Shown here: in pieces, positions 17,096-25,820 of the stretch | Position numbering within the stretch: position 1 is the stretch's first letter | Layout: each line of letters starts with the position of its first letter | Assembly: GCA_002296655.1 (NCBI GenBank) | Contig: DBIN01000026.1 | Location: 28,659 to 92,658 of the forward strand | Source of the DNA: Acinetobacter sp. UBA801 | Lineage (GTDB): Bacteria > Pseudomonadota > Gammaproteobacteria > Pseudomonadales > Moraxellaceae | Direction: 5' to 3' | Length of the DNA stretch: 64,000 nt | Notes under the pieces: model-generated | Told to the model about the DNA's origin: nothing | The model's input: only the letters and a program-made list of their open reading frames with translations | The model's database searches: none | Made by a program: the position numbers and the translations under genes

Positions 17096-17971
17096 TCAGT
17101 CCACAGTACTCACATTTGCGACACTCCAAGAAATATTGCCTGGAATAAGATGCTGCAACACGGGTTTTAATTGTTCTGCATTGTTCCCGCTGACATAACA
17201 CGCGATTTGTAATGTATCTGCCACACTTTGGTCAAATAATAACTCACTTTTAATTAAAATGCGGGAAGTTTGACGCGCAACGGCAATTCCTGAGTCAATT
17301 AATGTCAGTTTCTGACCAAAAATGGACTCAATCGCAGGTTTTAGGAAAGGATAATGGGTACAGCCGAGTACCAAATAGTCCGCACCCTGATCGACCACAG
17401 GTTGCAAACTATGCTGTAAGGAACTTAAACACGCCTCACTCATTTGCGCACCTTGCTCAACAAAAGGCACTAAATCTAGATTGGTGACTTTCAAGACTCG
17501 AACTTGAGCAGGAATCGCAAAACGCTGCATCACATCTTTAATGAGTTGTCCACGAAAAGTGGCAGGTGTCGCAAGTACAGCCACTGTTTTGGTTTGGCTA
17601 TTTAATACAGCAGGCTTTAAAGCAGGCACTAAACCAATAATGGGAAAATCTTCGCCGTAATGATCGCGCAGATAATCTAGACTGAAAGCGGAAGCTGTAT
17701 TACACGCCACGACTGCAACTTTACACCCTTGTCGATATAACCATTCGATTGCGGCTGCAGTGAGTTCCCGAATATTTTGATCATCGCGTGGGCCGTACGG
17801 CACGTGCGCTGTATCGGCATAATACACAATGCTTTCATTAGGCAAATATTCTGCAATTTCAATAGCAACCGACAAGCCTCCTATGCCCGAATCAAAAATA
17901 CCAATTGGCGCACTGGCTTGTGCTTTTGGCATAGCTTGATTTAAAGGAGAAACAGGATGAATGGCTGTCAT
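17096..17971 (-). CDS. murI: glutamate racemase
   Basis: Makes D-glutamate for peptidoglycan. The 291-residue protein has IGIFDSGIGGLSVAIEI (catalytic-side Asp and Ser), YADTAHVPYGPRD, the first catalytic cysteine in VVACNTASAFSLDYLR and the second in LVLGCTHYPFLKP. The 20 residues before IGIFDSG are an unconserved extension, so an internal ATG at MPKAQASAP (17932) is a possible alternative start. It follows the DUF1285 gene by 46 bases and precedes the DUF4062 gene in the same orientation. Confidence 0.97.
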   Translation of the reverse strand: MTAIHPVSPLNQAMPKAQASAPIGIFDSGIGGLSVAIEIAEYLPNESIVYYADTAHVPYGPRDDQNIRELTAAAIEWLYRQGCKVAVVACNTASAFSLDYLRDHYGEDFPIIGLVPALKPAVLNSQTKTVAVLATPATFRGQLIKDVMQRFAIPAQVRVLKVTNLDLVPFVEQGAQMSEACLSSLQHSLQPVVDQGADYLVLGCTHYPFLKPAIESIFGQKLTLIDSGIAVARQTSRILIKSELLFDQSVADTLQIACYVSGNNAEQLKPVLQHLIPGNISWSVANVSTVD

Positions 17972-18017
17972 AGCAAGAGATTCAGCAATACAAAATAGAA
18001 TGAATAAAGCTTAAACC

Positions 18018-18629
18018 TCAGCTGCTTAAATGCAAGTGCAAATCACCACTTTTCAACGATAAAATCGTTTCGCCCTGCGCATTATCACTCAGCTCGCCCA
18101 ATTCCACCAAGTGTAAAAAAGCCGCACGCTGAATCAGGGCATTAATACCAAAACGCACATGCACATAAGGTCGCAGCTCACCCGCATATTCACGCATAAA
18201 AATAGGATGTTTTGCATCGACAATCACAATATCCTGATGCGTGCTGGTGAGTTGAATATAATTTTGCTGTCCGATTTCGACCATATCAACCTGATTGATG
18301 AATAAAGGCTCATCTTCTACCTGAATTTCAATTTGTTCCACGGGAGTTTTTAGATAAAACTTGCCCTGCTCTTTCCATAACACACTAGAAAACAGATCAA
18401 CCAATGCCTGTCGTTTGATCAATTGACCTTCGTGCCACCATTCTCCATTGGCTTTGACCAGCAAATCCATTGCCCCACAATGCTTTGGATGCCATTGCTC
18501 CAGAGGAGGGATTGATCTTTTGTGACCTGACTGTCCAGTTTTTATATATTGTGCAATGTGCATTAAATTTTTATTATCAGCCGTAGCTACATTTTCTGTC
18601 GGTTTGATTGAATTGTCGTCATGCTTCAT
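18018..18629 (-). CDS. DUF1285 domain-containing protein
   Basis: The 203-residue protein carries the DUF1285 pattern from about residue 45: HCGAMDLLVKANGEWWHEGQLIKRQALVDLFSSVLWKEQGKFYLKTPVEQIEIQVEDEPL. It ends with a second half containing DAKHPIFMREYAGELRPYVHVRFGINALIQRAAF. Structures of the family show two small beta-rich subdomains; the cellular role is unknown. The polar first 40 residues are not conserved. It is probably the first gene of the minus-strand run DUF1285-murI-DUF4062-hemH-MBL. Confidence 0.88.
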   Translation of the reverse strand: MKHDDNSIKPTENVATADNKNLMHIAQYIKTGQSGHKRSIPPLEQWHPKHCGAMDLLVKANGEWWHEGQLIKRQALVDLFSSVLWKEQGKFYLKTPVEQIEIQVEDEPLFINQVDMVEIGQQNYIQLTSTHQDIVIVDAKHPIFMREYAGELRPYVHVRFGINALIQRAAFLHLVELGELSDNAQGETILSLKSGDLHLHLSS

Positions 18630-18824
18630 GCTGCAGTACCTTACTGACGGAAAAATAATACGATTCAGCCAATTGGCTAAGACTCGGTTTAAAACTATAC
18701 TAGCTCACAATACTTACCCATACTGTAAAAGACACGATTAAATTTGTGTCTGGCAACTAAAAATACTCATGGCAGCACCGTTGCTTGATGCGGTTGCCAC
18801 CTTCAATTATATGAGGAGTCCTAC

Positions 18825-20537
18825 ATGGAACACATCGAACGTGAATCGATGGAGTTTGACGTAGTCATCGTAGGCGCAGGCCCTGCGGGTCTTTCTGCTG
18901 CGATCAAAATTCGTCAACTTGCAATTGAAAACAATTTAAATGATCTGTCCGTTTGTGTGGTCGAAAAAGGCTCTGAAGTTGGTGCGCATATCCTTTCTGG
19001 TGCTGTGCTCGAACCGCGTGCGATCAATGAGTTATTCCCTAACTGGAAAGAAGAAGGTGCGCCTTTAAATGTGCCTGTGACTGAAGATAAAACTTTCTTC
19101 TTGATGTCACCTGAAAAAGCCCAGCAAGCACCGCATTGGATGGTACCTAAAACCATGCATAACGATGGTAACTACGTGATCTCGCTAGGCAACGTGGTGC
19201 GTTGGTTAGGTCAAAAAGCCGAAGAATTAGAAGTTTCTATTTTCCCTGGCTTTGCGGCATCTGAAATTCTGTACCATGCCGATGGTACGGTTAAAGGTAT
19301 CCAAACCGGTGACATGGGCATTGGTAAAGATGGCGAGCCAACGCATAACTTCACACCGGGTTATGAATTACATGCCAAATACACCATTTTTGCAGAGGGC
19401 TGCCGTGGTCATTTAGGTAAGCGTTTAATCCAACAATTTAATTTGGATAAAGATGCCGATCCACAACACTACGGGATTGGTATTAAAGAACTTTGGGAAA
19501 TTGACCCTGCAAAACACAAACCAGGTTTGGTGATGCACGGTGCAGGCTGGCCATTAAGTGAAACAGGTTCTTCAGGCGGTTGGTGGTTATACCACGCAGA
19601 AAACAACCAAGTCACTTTGGGTATGATTGTGGACTTGTCTTATACCAACCCACATATGTATCCATTTATGGAAATGCAGCGTTGGAAAACCCACCCTCTA
19701 ATTAAACAGTATCTAGAAGGCGGCAAGCGTATTTCTTATGGTGCGCGTGCTGTGACCAAAGGTGGCTTTAACTCATTACCAAAATTCACTTTCCCAGGTG
19801 GTTCTTTAATTGGTGATGATGCAGGCTTCTTAAACTTTGCCAAAATCAAAGGCTCACATACTGCCATGAAGTCTGGCATGCTTTGCGGTGAAGCGGTATT
19901 TGAAGCGATTGCTGCAGGTGTCGCAAAAGGCGGTGACTTGGCGATTGCTCGTGTAACTGAAGGCGAAGATTTCTTTGTGAAAGAGCTAACGGCATACACT
20001 GAAAAATTCAACAACAGCTGGCTGAAAGAAGAACTTTATAGCGCGCGTAACTTTGGTCCTGCAATGCATAAGTTTGGTCAATGGATGGGTGGTGCATTCA
20101 ACTTTATCGACCAGAATGTGTTTAAAGTACCGTTTACCTTGCATGATTTAGTGCCTGATTTCAGCGCACTCAAAACTGTAGATGCAACCAGCTTTAAACC
20201 GAACTATCCAAAACCAGATGGCAAGCTGACTTTTGACCGTTTATCTTCAGTGTTCGTATCGAATACCGTACATGAAGAAAATCAGCCAGCGCACTTAAAG
20301 CTAACTGATGCCTCTATTCCAGTGAACGTAAACTTGCCGAAATGGGATGAGCCTGCACAGCGCTACTGCCCTGCGGGTGTTTATGAAATCATGGAAAATG
20401 ATGATGGTTCAAAACGCTTCCAAATTAACGCAGCCAACTGTGTTCACTGTAAGACCTGTGACATCAAAGACCCATCACAAAACATCACTTGGGTAACACC
20501 TGAGGGGGGTGGTGGTCCGAACTACCCGAATATGTAA
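18825..20537 (+). CDS. electron transfer flavoprotein-ubiquinone oxidoreductase
   Basis: Passes electrons from reduced ETF to the quinone pool during fatty acid and amino acid oxidation. The 570-residue chain has an FAD-binding motif VVIVGAGPAGLSAAIKI near the N terminus, VVEKGSEVGAHILSGAVLEP, and the quinone-side YGARAVTKGGFNSLPK and GDDAGFLNFAKIKGSHTAMKSG. Its C-terminal [4Fe-4S] site has cysteines in RYCPAGVYE and NCVHCKTCDIKDPSQNI. The length matches the human and bacterial enzymes. GAGGAG lies upstream of the ATG. It is monocistronic, with a terminator at 20603. Confidence 0.97.
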   Translation: MEHIERESMEFDVVIVGAGPAGLSAAIKIRQLAIENNLNDLSVCVVEKGSEVGAHILSGAVLEPRAINELFPNWKEEGAPLNVPVTEDKTFFLMSPEKAQQAPHWMVPKTMHNDGNYVISLGNVVRWLGQKAEELEVSIFPGFAASEILYHADGTVKGIQTGDMGIGKDGEPTHNFTPGYELHAKYTIFAEGCRGHLGKRLIQQFNLDKDADPQHYGIGIKELWEIDPAKHKPGLVMHGAGWPLSETGSSGGWWLYHAENNQVTLGMIVDLSYTNPHMYPFMEMQRWKTHPLIKQYLEGGKRISYGARAVTKGGFNSLPKFTFPGGSLIGDDAGFLNFAKIKGSHTAMKSGMLCGEAVFEAIAAGVAKGGDLAIARVTEGEDFFVKELTAYTEKFNNSWLKEELYSARNFGPAMHKFGQWMGGAFNFIDQNVFKVPFTLHDLVPDFSALKTVDATSFKPNYPKPDGKLTFDRLSSVFVSNTVHEENQPAHLKLTDASIPVNVNLPKWDEPAQRYCPAGVYEIMENDDGSKRFQINAANCVHCKTCDIKDPSQNITWVTPEGGGGPNYPNM

Positions 20538-20602
20538 TTTGGATAGATCTTGCGTAAACTCATATCCAAATATGTAATTGCGAATTGTAATTAAAAACAA
20601 AA

Positions 20603-20629
20603 AAGCAGTGCCTCGGCACTGTTTTTTTT
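20603..20629 (+). terminator. Rho-independent terminator of the ETF-QO gene
   Basis: CAGTGCC and GGCACTG form a stem with a two to three base loop, followed by eight T. Confidence 0.9.
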
Positions 20630-20680
20630 CCCAATAGAATCTATGTATTGTTATATAAATAGGGTCGGTTGATCACGTAA

Positions 20681-20932
20681 AAAGGCAAACAAGGACGAAA
20701 TCAAACCCGCTCCGATGCAGCTCTCGAATGCTGCTTAATGATTAAATCCTTATTCCGCCTGTCTTTACCTATGGTCACAGGCTTTGCACAAAGTCTGATT
20801 AAACTCTGCACATTAAATTGCACAGCGCCAGATTACACCACGCTTTGTTAGGTCGACCACTTACCCAAGTTACGCCTTAAATTGGGTTCAATTCGGGGGA
20901 CTTTGCCTTTCCAATCTTTGTGCAACAAAGCC
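20681..20932 (+). mobile_element. IS5-family insertion sequence remnant (degenerate, internally deleted)
   Basis: Read in the frame starting at 20681 the strand gives KGKQGRNQTRSDAALECC, then LMIKSLFRLSLPMVTGF, then AQSLIKLCTLNCTAPDYTTL and Cys. This is the conserved N-terminal part of IS5-family (IS903-like group) transposases, ending where RRQK should follow. A TAG interrupts at 20849-20851. The remaining 80 bases jump to the element's far end, including a terminal-repeat-like sequence that reads GGCTTTGTTGCACAAAG on the minus strand and ends at 20932. The left terminal repeat, the transposase start and the whole DDE catalytic core are missing. It lies between the convergent ETF-QO and tusA genes, where an insertion is harmless. 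Confidence 0.8.
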
Positions 20933-20966
20933 ATGGTGTGCTAAAAATGCTGAGGCTGATTTTTGC

Positions 20967-21227
20967 CTATTCGCCTTTTTTCACCAAATAATGAAATTCT
21001 TTATTACCCTGCTCATCCAAGCGTTCTTCTTGCAATAACAATTCATGCCCCAAATGCATACAAAATTTTGGAATATCCCAAGACGTCGAATTGTCAGTTG
21101 CAAATACTTCAACCACATCGCCAGACTTAGATTTGCGAATGGCTTGATGCAACATCATCACAGGTTCAGGGCAACGCAAACCGCGAGTATTCAGTTGAAT
21201 GCTAGGTGTGACAGGAAGTTCAGACAT
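20967..21227 (-). CDS. tusA: sulfur carrier protein TusA family
   Basis: The 86-residue protein has the TusA/SirA signature: LNTRGLRCPEPVMMLHQAIRKSKSGDVVEVFATDNSTSWDIPKFCMHLGHELL. The Cys in RCPEP is the persulfide-carrying residue that relays sulfur from IscS toward 2-thiouridine in tRNA, or toward other acceptors. No iscS or tusBCD gene adjoins it. The next minus-strand feature downstream is an IS5 remnant. Its upstream region is shared divergently with corC. Confidence 0.92.
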   Translation of the reverse strand: MSELPVTPSIQLNTRGLRCPEPVMMLHQAIRKSKSGDVVEVFATDNSTSWDIPKFCMHLGHELLLQEERLDEQGNKEFHYLVKKGE

Positions 21228-21425
21228 GCACAGACTCGGTATTAAAACATCGCGCTAGTTTAGCATAAAGCGCAGCCTTGTTTTATCTGTTCCCAATACG
21301 CAAAGCAGCACACCTGCGTGACGTAATTGCCGTCATTTTCTACCAAGATTAGCAATAGACAACTGTATTTTCTAAGGTATGATTAAGCTAAGTTTTTTTG
21401 ATATAAAGAGTCTTTAGGAAAGATC

Positions 21426-22265
21426 ATGCACGAGGAATCAGGCCCATCGTGGGGTATGCGTGGCCTAAGAAAATGGTTAGGCACAGCACCAGAAACCCGC
21501 GATGAATTGCTAAAATTAGTACAAGATTCACGTCGTTTTTTAGAACCCGATACGGTGGCAATGCTCGAAGGTGTTCTAGATTTACCTGCCACCAAAATCC
21601 GTGAAGTCATGACCCCACGTACCACGATGATTAGCTTACAGGAAGATGATGAGCTACTCGATATTTTGCATGTACTGGTCGAGTCGGCACATTCACGTTT
21701 TCCTGTGTTCTCATCTGATCAACCCGACAACGTGGTGGGGATTTTATTAGCCAAAGACTTATTGCCTTTACTGACCGAACAAAGCCCCAAAGTTGATATT
21801 CGTGCCTTAATGCGTCAGCCGTTATTTGTGCCTGAAAGTGCTCGTTCAGACCAAGTATTGCGTATGCTCAAAAACACCCAAACACATATTGCAGTAGTGA
21901 TTGATGAGTATGGCACCACTTCGGGCTTGGTTACTTTAGAAGATATTTTGGAAGAAATTGTCGGTGAAATTGAAGATGAACACGACAATATTGACGAAGA
22001 AGCAGAATACATCATCCCCGATAACGATCCAACAACTGCAAATACTTGGTTAGTACAAGCACTTACACCAATCGAACATTTTAATAATGTTTTAGATGCA
22101 GATTTTTCTGACGATGAAGTAGAAACTGTCGGCGGTTTATTGCTTCAAGAAATTGGTTTGGTAAGTGATTTGCAAGGGCAAGTGATTGTGATTGGCAACT
22201 GGGAATTCACCATTCTTGAAGCAGATGCCCGCACTATTCATCTGATTCGAGCCGTACGTCAATGA
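21426..22265 (+). CDS. corC: CorC/HlyC family transporter-associated CBS protein (YbeX)
   Basis: The 279-residue cytoplasmic protein has two CBS motifs (REVMTPRTTMISLQEDDELLDIL, and IRALMRQPLFVPESARSDQVLRMLK) with ITHIAVVIDEYGTTSGLVTLEDILEEIVGEIEDEHD between CBS2 and the C-terminal CorC_HlyC domain (about 200-279, VETVGGLLLQEIG). No membrane domain is present. YbeX is linked to ribosome maturation and Mg/Co homeostasis. It is placed next to lnt, as in E. coli, but without ybeY and ybeZ in view. The TGA stop overlaps the lnt ATG (ATGA). Confidence 0.93.
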   Translation: MHEESGPSWGMRGLRKWLGTAPETRDELLKLVQDSRRFLEPDTVAMLEGVLDLPATKIREVMTPRTTMISLQEDDELLDILHVLVESAHSRFPVFSSDQPDNVVGILLAKDLLPLLTEQSPKVDIRALMRQPLFVPESARSDQVLRMLKNTQTHIAVVIDEYGTTSGLVTLEDILEEIVGEIEDEHDNIDEEAEYIIPDNDPTTANTWLVQALTPIEHFNNVLDADFSDDEVETVGGLLLQEIGLVSDLQGQVIVIGNWEFTILEADARTIHLIRAVRQ

Positions 22266-23818
22266 GGACTTTTTTTTCCAAGCTGTCTAATCCTGCAGAA
22301 CATCAACAACTACCCTTAATTTATCCATTAATCATTGCTCTATTGGCTGGTGCAGTGTTTAGTTTGGCACTTGCTCCCTATCATTATTGGTGGATTGCCT
22401 TACTTTCTCCGGCTTTGCTGTATGCGACCTTAAGCAAACGCACCCCGAAACAGGCCTTTTTGATTGGTTGGTCTTATGGGATTGGTCTGTGGTTTGTCGG
22501 GGCTTTTTGGCTCTATACCTCTATTCACGTCTATGGCGACACCAATGCCCTTTTGAGCGTACTAATGATTGTCATTATGGCGCTGTTAATGGGGTTATTT
22601 ACTGCCATACAAACTTGGTTGTATCGTCGGTTTTTCCCTGAAACACCACTGACTTTTGCACCGCTATGGGTGTTTTTTGAATGGGCAAAAACTTGGGTCT
22701 TTACAGGTTTTCCGTGGCTGTTTGCAGGTTATGCCTTCACTGAACGCTTTTTGGATAGCTATGCACCACTGTTTGGTATTTTTGGAGTGTCTTTTGTGGT
22801 CATTCTACTGGCCTGTGCACTGGTTGAAGTCCTCAAAAAACGTATCTTCTGGCTCATTCCATCGGCAATTTTACTCTTGGGTGCATGGGGGGCAGCACAG
22901 CTCAGTTTTGTAACTGCAAAATCTGAAAAGCCACTCTCGGTTTCTCTGATTCAAGGTAACATCCCTCAAGACTTAAAATGGCTCACCGAATACCAAATCA
23001 AGACCTTGGAAATTTATACCCGCTTAACCCGAACTGAATGGGGACGCGATATTATTGTCTGGCCTGAATCATCCATTCCAATGCTCCAGACCGATATTCA
23101 ACCGTTTTTGGATGCCATGAAAACACAGGCTGAAAAAACGGGCAGTTCGTGGGTGACAGGTATTCCGTATTGGGACTTGCCTGAATCACAAGTGCAGCAA
23201 CATCCAATGTATTACAACAGCATTATGGCAACGGGAGATGCGGCAGAAGGCTTATATAAAAAGCAGCGTCTGGTGCCTTTTGGCGAATATATTCCGCTTT
23301 CAGGTTTACTCAGCTGGGTATTGCCTGCGATGCAAAATGACCCCTCCATGAGTGGCTTCTCACGTGGCGCATCTGAGCAAAAACCACTTGCAATTAAGCA
23401 GCATCATTTAGGGGCAGCCATTTGTTATGAGGTGGCTTATCCAAACCTGACCCGTCGCAATGCTAGCCAAAGTGACTTTTTGGTAACGGTGTCCAATGAT
23501 GCTTGGTTTACGGGTACTGCAGGGCCGTTGCAACATTTGCAAATGGTGCAAATGCGTGCCAAAGAAAATGGACGTTGGTTTATTCGTGCCACCAATACAG
23601 GTGTGACCGCATTTATTGACCATCATGGACATATTGTCAAACAAGCGCCAATGGATCAGGAGTTTGTGCTGCGTGGTGATCTGCCTGCCATGCAAGGTCA
23701 AACACTGTACACTCAACTCAGCGATTGGCCTGTGCTGATTTTTTCATTGCTGTTGTTAGTTCTAGGGTGGATATATCGACCACGTCAGGTTGACGTATCG
23801 TTTAAATCACGTCGCTAA
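22262..23818 (+). CDS. lnt: apolipoprotein N-acyltransferase
   Basis: Adds the third acyl chain to the N-terminal cysteine of lipoproteins in the inner membrane. The 518-residue protein has about six N-terminal membrane helices (residues about 20-215) and then a nitrilase-fold domain. Its catalytic triad is visible as Glu in IIVWPESSIPM, Lys in GLYKKQRLVPFGEY and Cys in LGAAICYEVAYP. A final helix (VLIFSLLLLVLGWIY) returns to the membrane. Its start overlaps the corC stop by four bases, so the two are coupled. A bidirectional terminator follows. Confidence 0.96.
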   Translation: MRTFFSKLSNPAEHQQLPLIYPLIIALLAGAVFSLALAPYHYWWIALLSPALLYATLSKRTPKQAFLIGWSYGIGLWFVGAFWLYTSIHVYGDTNALLSVLMIVIMALLMGLFTAIQTWLYRRFFPETPLTFAPLWVFFEWAKTWVFTGFPWLFAGYAFTERFLDSYAPLFGIFGVSFVVILLACALVEVLKKRIFWLIPSAILLLGAWGAAQLSFVTAKSEKPLSVSLIQGNIPQDLKWLTEYQIKTLEIYTRLTRTEWGRDIIVWPESSIPMLQTDIQPFLDAMKTQAEKTGSSWVTGIPYWDLPESQVQQHPMYYNSIMATGDAAEGLYKKQRLVPFGEYIPLSGLLSWVLPAMQNDPSMSGFSRGASEQKPLAIKQHHLGAAICYEVAYPNLTRRNASQSDFLVTVSNDAWFTGTAGPLQHLQMVQMRAKENGRWFIRATNTGVTAFIDHHGHIVKQAPMDQEFVLRGDLPAMQGQTLYTQLSDWPVLIFSLLLLVLGWIYRPRQVDVSFKSRR

Positions 23819-23856
23819 TTGTGCTGTTCAATCGTGGTTAGAAACGACCATCCATA

Positions 23857-23888
23857 AAAAAACCGAGCATTAACTGCTCGGTTTTTTT
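23857..23888. terminator. Bidirectional terminator between lnt and gspG
   Basis: AAACCGAGCA and TGCTCGGTTT form a 10-bp stem with a five-base loop, flanked by an A-run on the left and a T-run on the right. It serves convergent lnt and gspG. Confidence 0.92.
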
Positions 23889-23951
23889 ATGGAAATTGAC
23901 TAAGTTAATCACAAATCACGATATGCAGACTTAGCCCATCTTTCATTTCCA

Positions 23952-24386
23952 TTAAGGCTGATAATAAATATCGGCATCGGTGCCTTCACCACCTTGCTGA
24001 CCATCTGCACCAAAAGAATACAAGTCAAACGGACGACCTTCTGAGCCTGGAATGACATATTGAATGTCATTATCCCAACTGTCTTTCGGATAGCCTCCTT
24101 TCACATAACCGCCTGGCAACCAGTTTTTAGCCGAAGCAGGCTGATTCACCAAGGCATCTAAACCACCATCTTGCATAGAGGGATATTTTTGATTATCAAG
24201 TTTGTATTGATCGAGTGCACCAGCCACACCCTTTAAGGTAATTACCGTGGTATCGACTTTGGCTTTTTCACCACGTCCCATTACATTCGGTACGATTAAA
24301 GCCGCCAACACACCTAAAATTACAATCACCACCATGACTTCAATCAAGGTAAAACCAGACTGTTTACTCGGTTGCTTCAGTTTCAT
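23952..24386 (-). CDS. gspG: type II secretion system major pseudopilin GspG
   Basis: The 144-residue protein begins with a class III signal KQSGFTLIEVMVVIVILGVLAALIVPNVMG. Prepilin peptidase cleaves after the Gly before FTLIEV and methylates the new Phe; Glu5 of the mature form is present. The C-terminal part has the GspG features YKLDNQKYPSMQDGGLDALVNQP, GYPKDSWDNDIQYV and a calcium-site-like LYSFGADGQQGGEGTDADI. It forms the pseudopilus that pushes exoproteins through the outer membrane secretin. gspF precedes it; the other gsp genes are not in the window, as in genomes where the T2SS is scattered. Confidence 0.96.
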   Translation of the reverse strand: MKLKQPSKQSGFTLIEVMVVIVILGVLAALIVPNVMGRGEKAKVDTTVITLKGVAGALDQYKLDNQKYPSMQDGGLDALVNQPASAKNWLPGGYVKGGYPKDSWDNDIQYVIPGSEGRPFDLYSFGADGQQGGEGTDADIYYQP

Positions 24387-24462
24387 TCAATCTCTCTCAT
24401 GTATTTATATCAATTCGACATTTATTTTAGGTTCAGTTTAAAGAACAATGCTTCAAAACGAT

Positions 24463-25668
24463 TTAAATCATATTGTTCATATTCACAATTGGCAGCATGA
24501 CCGCAATCACAATCACCAGTACAATACTCGCCATGAGTACCAACATCAACGGTTCTAATAGTGCCAACAAGGTTGAAATCAGCGTGGTCACTTCACGATC
24601 CTGCATCACCGAGGCACGTGACAACATGCGGTCTAACTCACCCGAGGCTTCGCCACTTTTGATCATTTGTACCATCATCGGTGGAAAATAACCACTCCGC
24701 TCTAATTGCGTCGCCAAGTTACCACCTTCGGTGACTTTTTCTGCCGCCAAATTGACCGCATCACGAATGACCCAGTTATTACTGACCGCAGCACCAATTT
24801 TTAGCGCATCCACCAAAGGCACACCCGACTGAGTCAAAATAGACAAGGTACTGGCAAAACGCGCGGCATTAATCCCACGTGATAATTTTGCAAATAACGG
24901 CAACTTTAAGGTTAAACGGTCAAAGGCATAATGCCCTGCAGTTGTGCGTAAAAAACGCGCCAACAACAATACCCCTACCACAGAAGCCACCAGTAAAAAC
25001 GGCCATGCAACACGAATAAAATCACTGGCTTTCATTAATGCCACGGTGATCCACGGCAAGGCATCTTTGCTTTGATCAAAAGTTTTAACAATATCGGGTA
25101 CGACATAAGTCATTAAACCCATCACAATCGCAAAAGACATCAGCATTAAAATGATGGGGTAAATCATCGCCCCTTGAATTTTTTTCTGCATGGCAAAGCG
25201 GTTTTCGGTGTAATCTGCCAATTGTTCCAGAATTAAATCTAAATGCCCCGAACGCTCACCTGCGGCAATGGTGGCAATATATAAGTCTGGAAAACGCCCC
25301 GATTGTTGTAAAGCATTGGCCAATGAATAACCTTCCAGAACTTTAGAACGTACCGACATCAGCAAATTTTGTACATGGGCTTTTTCACTTTGTTTACCCA
25401 CAGCACGAACGGCTTCTTCTAAGGGAATCGCAGCAGCCACTAAAACCGATAACTGACGGGTCAGCAAAGCCAAATCATAGGCTGTGATTTTTTTCTGAAA
25501 CCATTGTTTGCCACTGTGTTTATCTTTTTGTTCAACGGCATCGACACTAACAGGAATCCATTCTTTGTCTCGTAATTGCTGACGGATTTGTCGTGCAGAA
25601 TCACCCTCTAAAACACCTTTTTGCTGCTTCCCTGAAGCGTCAATGGCAGTAAATTGATATGCTGGCAT
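24463..25668 (-). CDS. gspF: type II secretion system inner membrane protein GspF
   Basis: The 401-residue platform protein begins with MPAYQFTAIDASGKQQKGVLEGDSARQIRQQLR. It contains two T2SSF domains of about 120 residues (LALLTRQLSVLVAAAIPLEEAVRAV, and FASTLSILTQSGVPLVDALKIGA), each followed by membrane helices; the last is LMLVLMASIVLVIVIAVMLPIVNM. It is the assembly platform that contacts the GspE ATPase. gspG follows 76 bases downstream. It is divergent from priA. Confidence 0.96.
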   Translation of the reverse strand: MPAYQFTAIDASGKQQKGVLEGDSARQIRQQLRDKEWIPVSVDAVEQKDKHSGKQWFQKKITAYDLALLTRQLSVLVAAAIPLEEAVRAVGKQSEKAHVQNLLMSVRSKVLEGYSLANALQQSGRFPDLYIATIAAGERSGHLDLILEQLADYTENRFAMQKKIQGAMIYPIILMLMSFAIVMGLMTYVVPDIVKTFDQSKDALPWITVALMKASDFIRVAWPFLLVASVVGVLLLARFLRTTAGHYAFDRLTLKLPLFAKLSRGINAARFASTLSILTQSGVPLVDALKIGAAVSNNWVIRDAVNLAAEKVTEGGNLATQLERSGYFPPMMVQMIKSGEASGELDRMLSRASVMQDREVTTLISTLLALLEPLMLVLMASIVLVIVIAVMLPIVNMNNMI

Positions 25669-25820
25669 TGTAATGCTCTAATTTTCCAAAATTTCTTGCA
25701 ACGCGGTTGCGTCCGACCACTAAAATCATTCATATTCTTAGATATAAATTCTGTGCTCACTCTAACACATGCCAAAGTCGAGCACGAAGCCATTTTTCAC
25801 AGGACGATACGACTTTTTCT

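Noticed and set aside
20670..20760. tmRNA-like stretch: CGTAAAAAGGCAAACAAGGA followed by a short frame ending GCTGCTTAATGA resembles an SsrA tag region.
   Set aside because: The neighbouring bases translate as IS5-family transposase in another frame. No tmRNA 5' acceptor or T arm is found around it, and the tag would not end in LAA.
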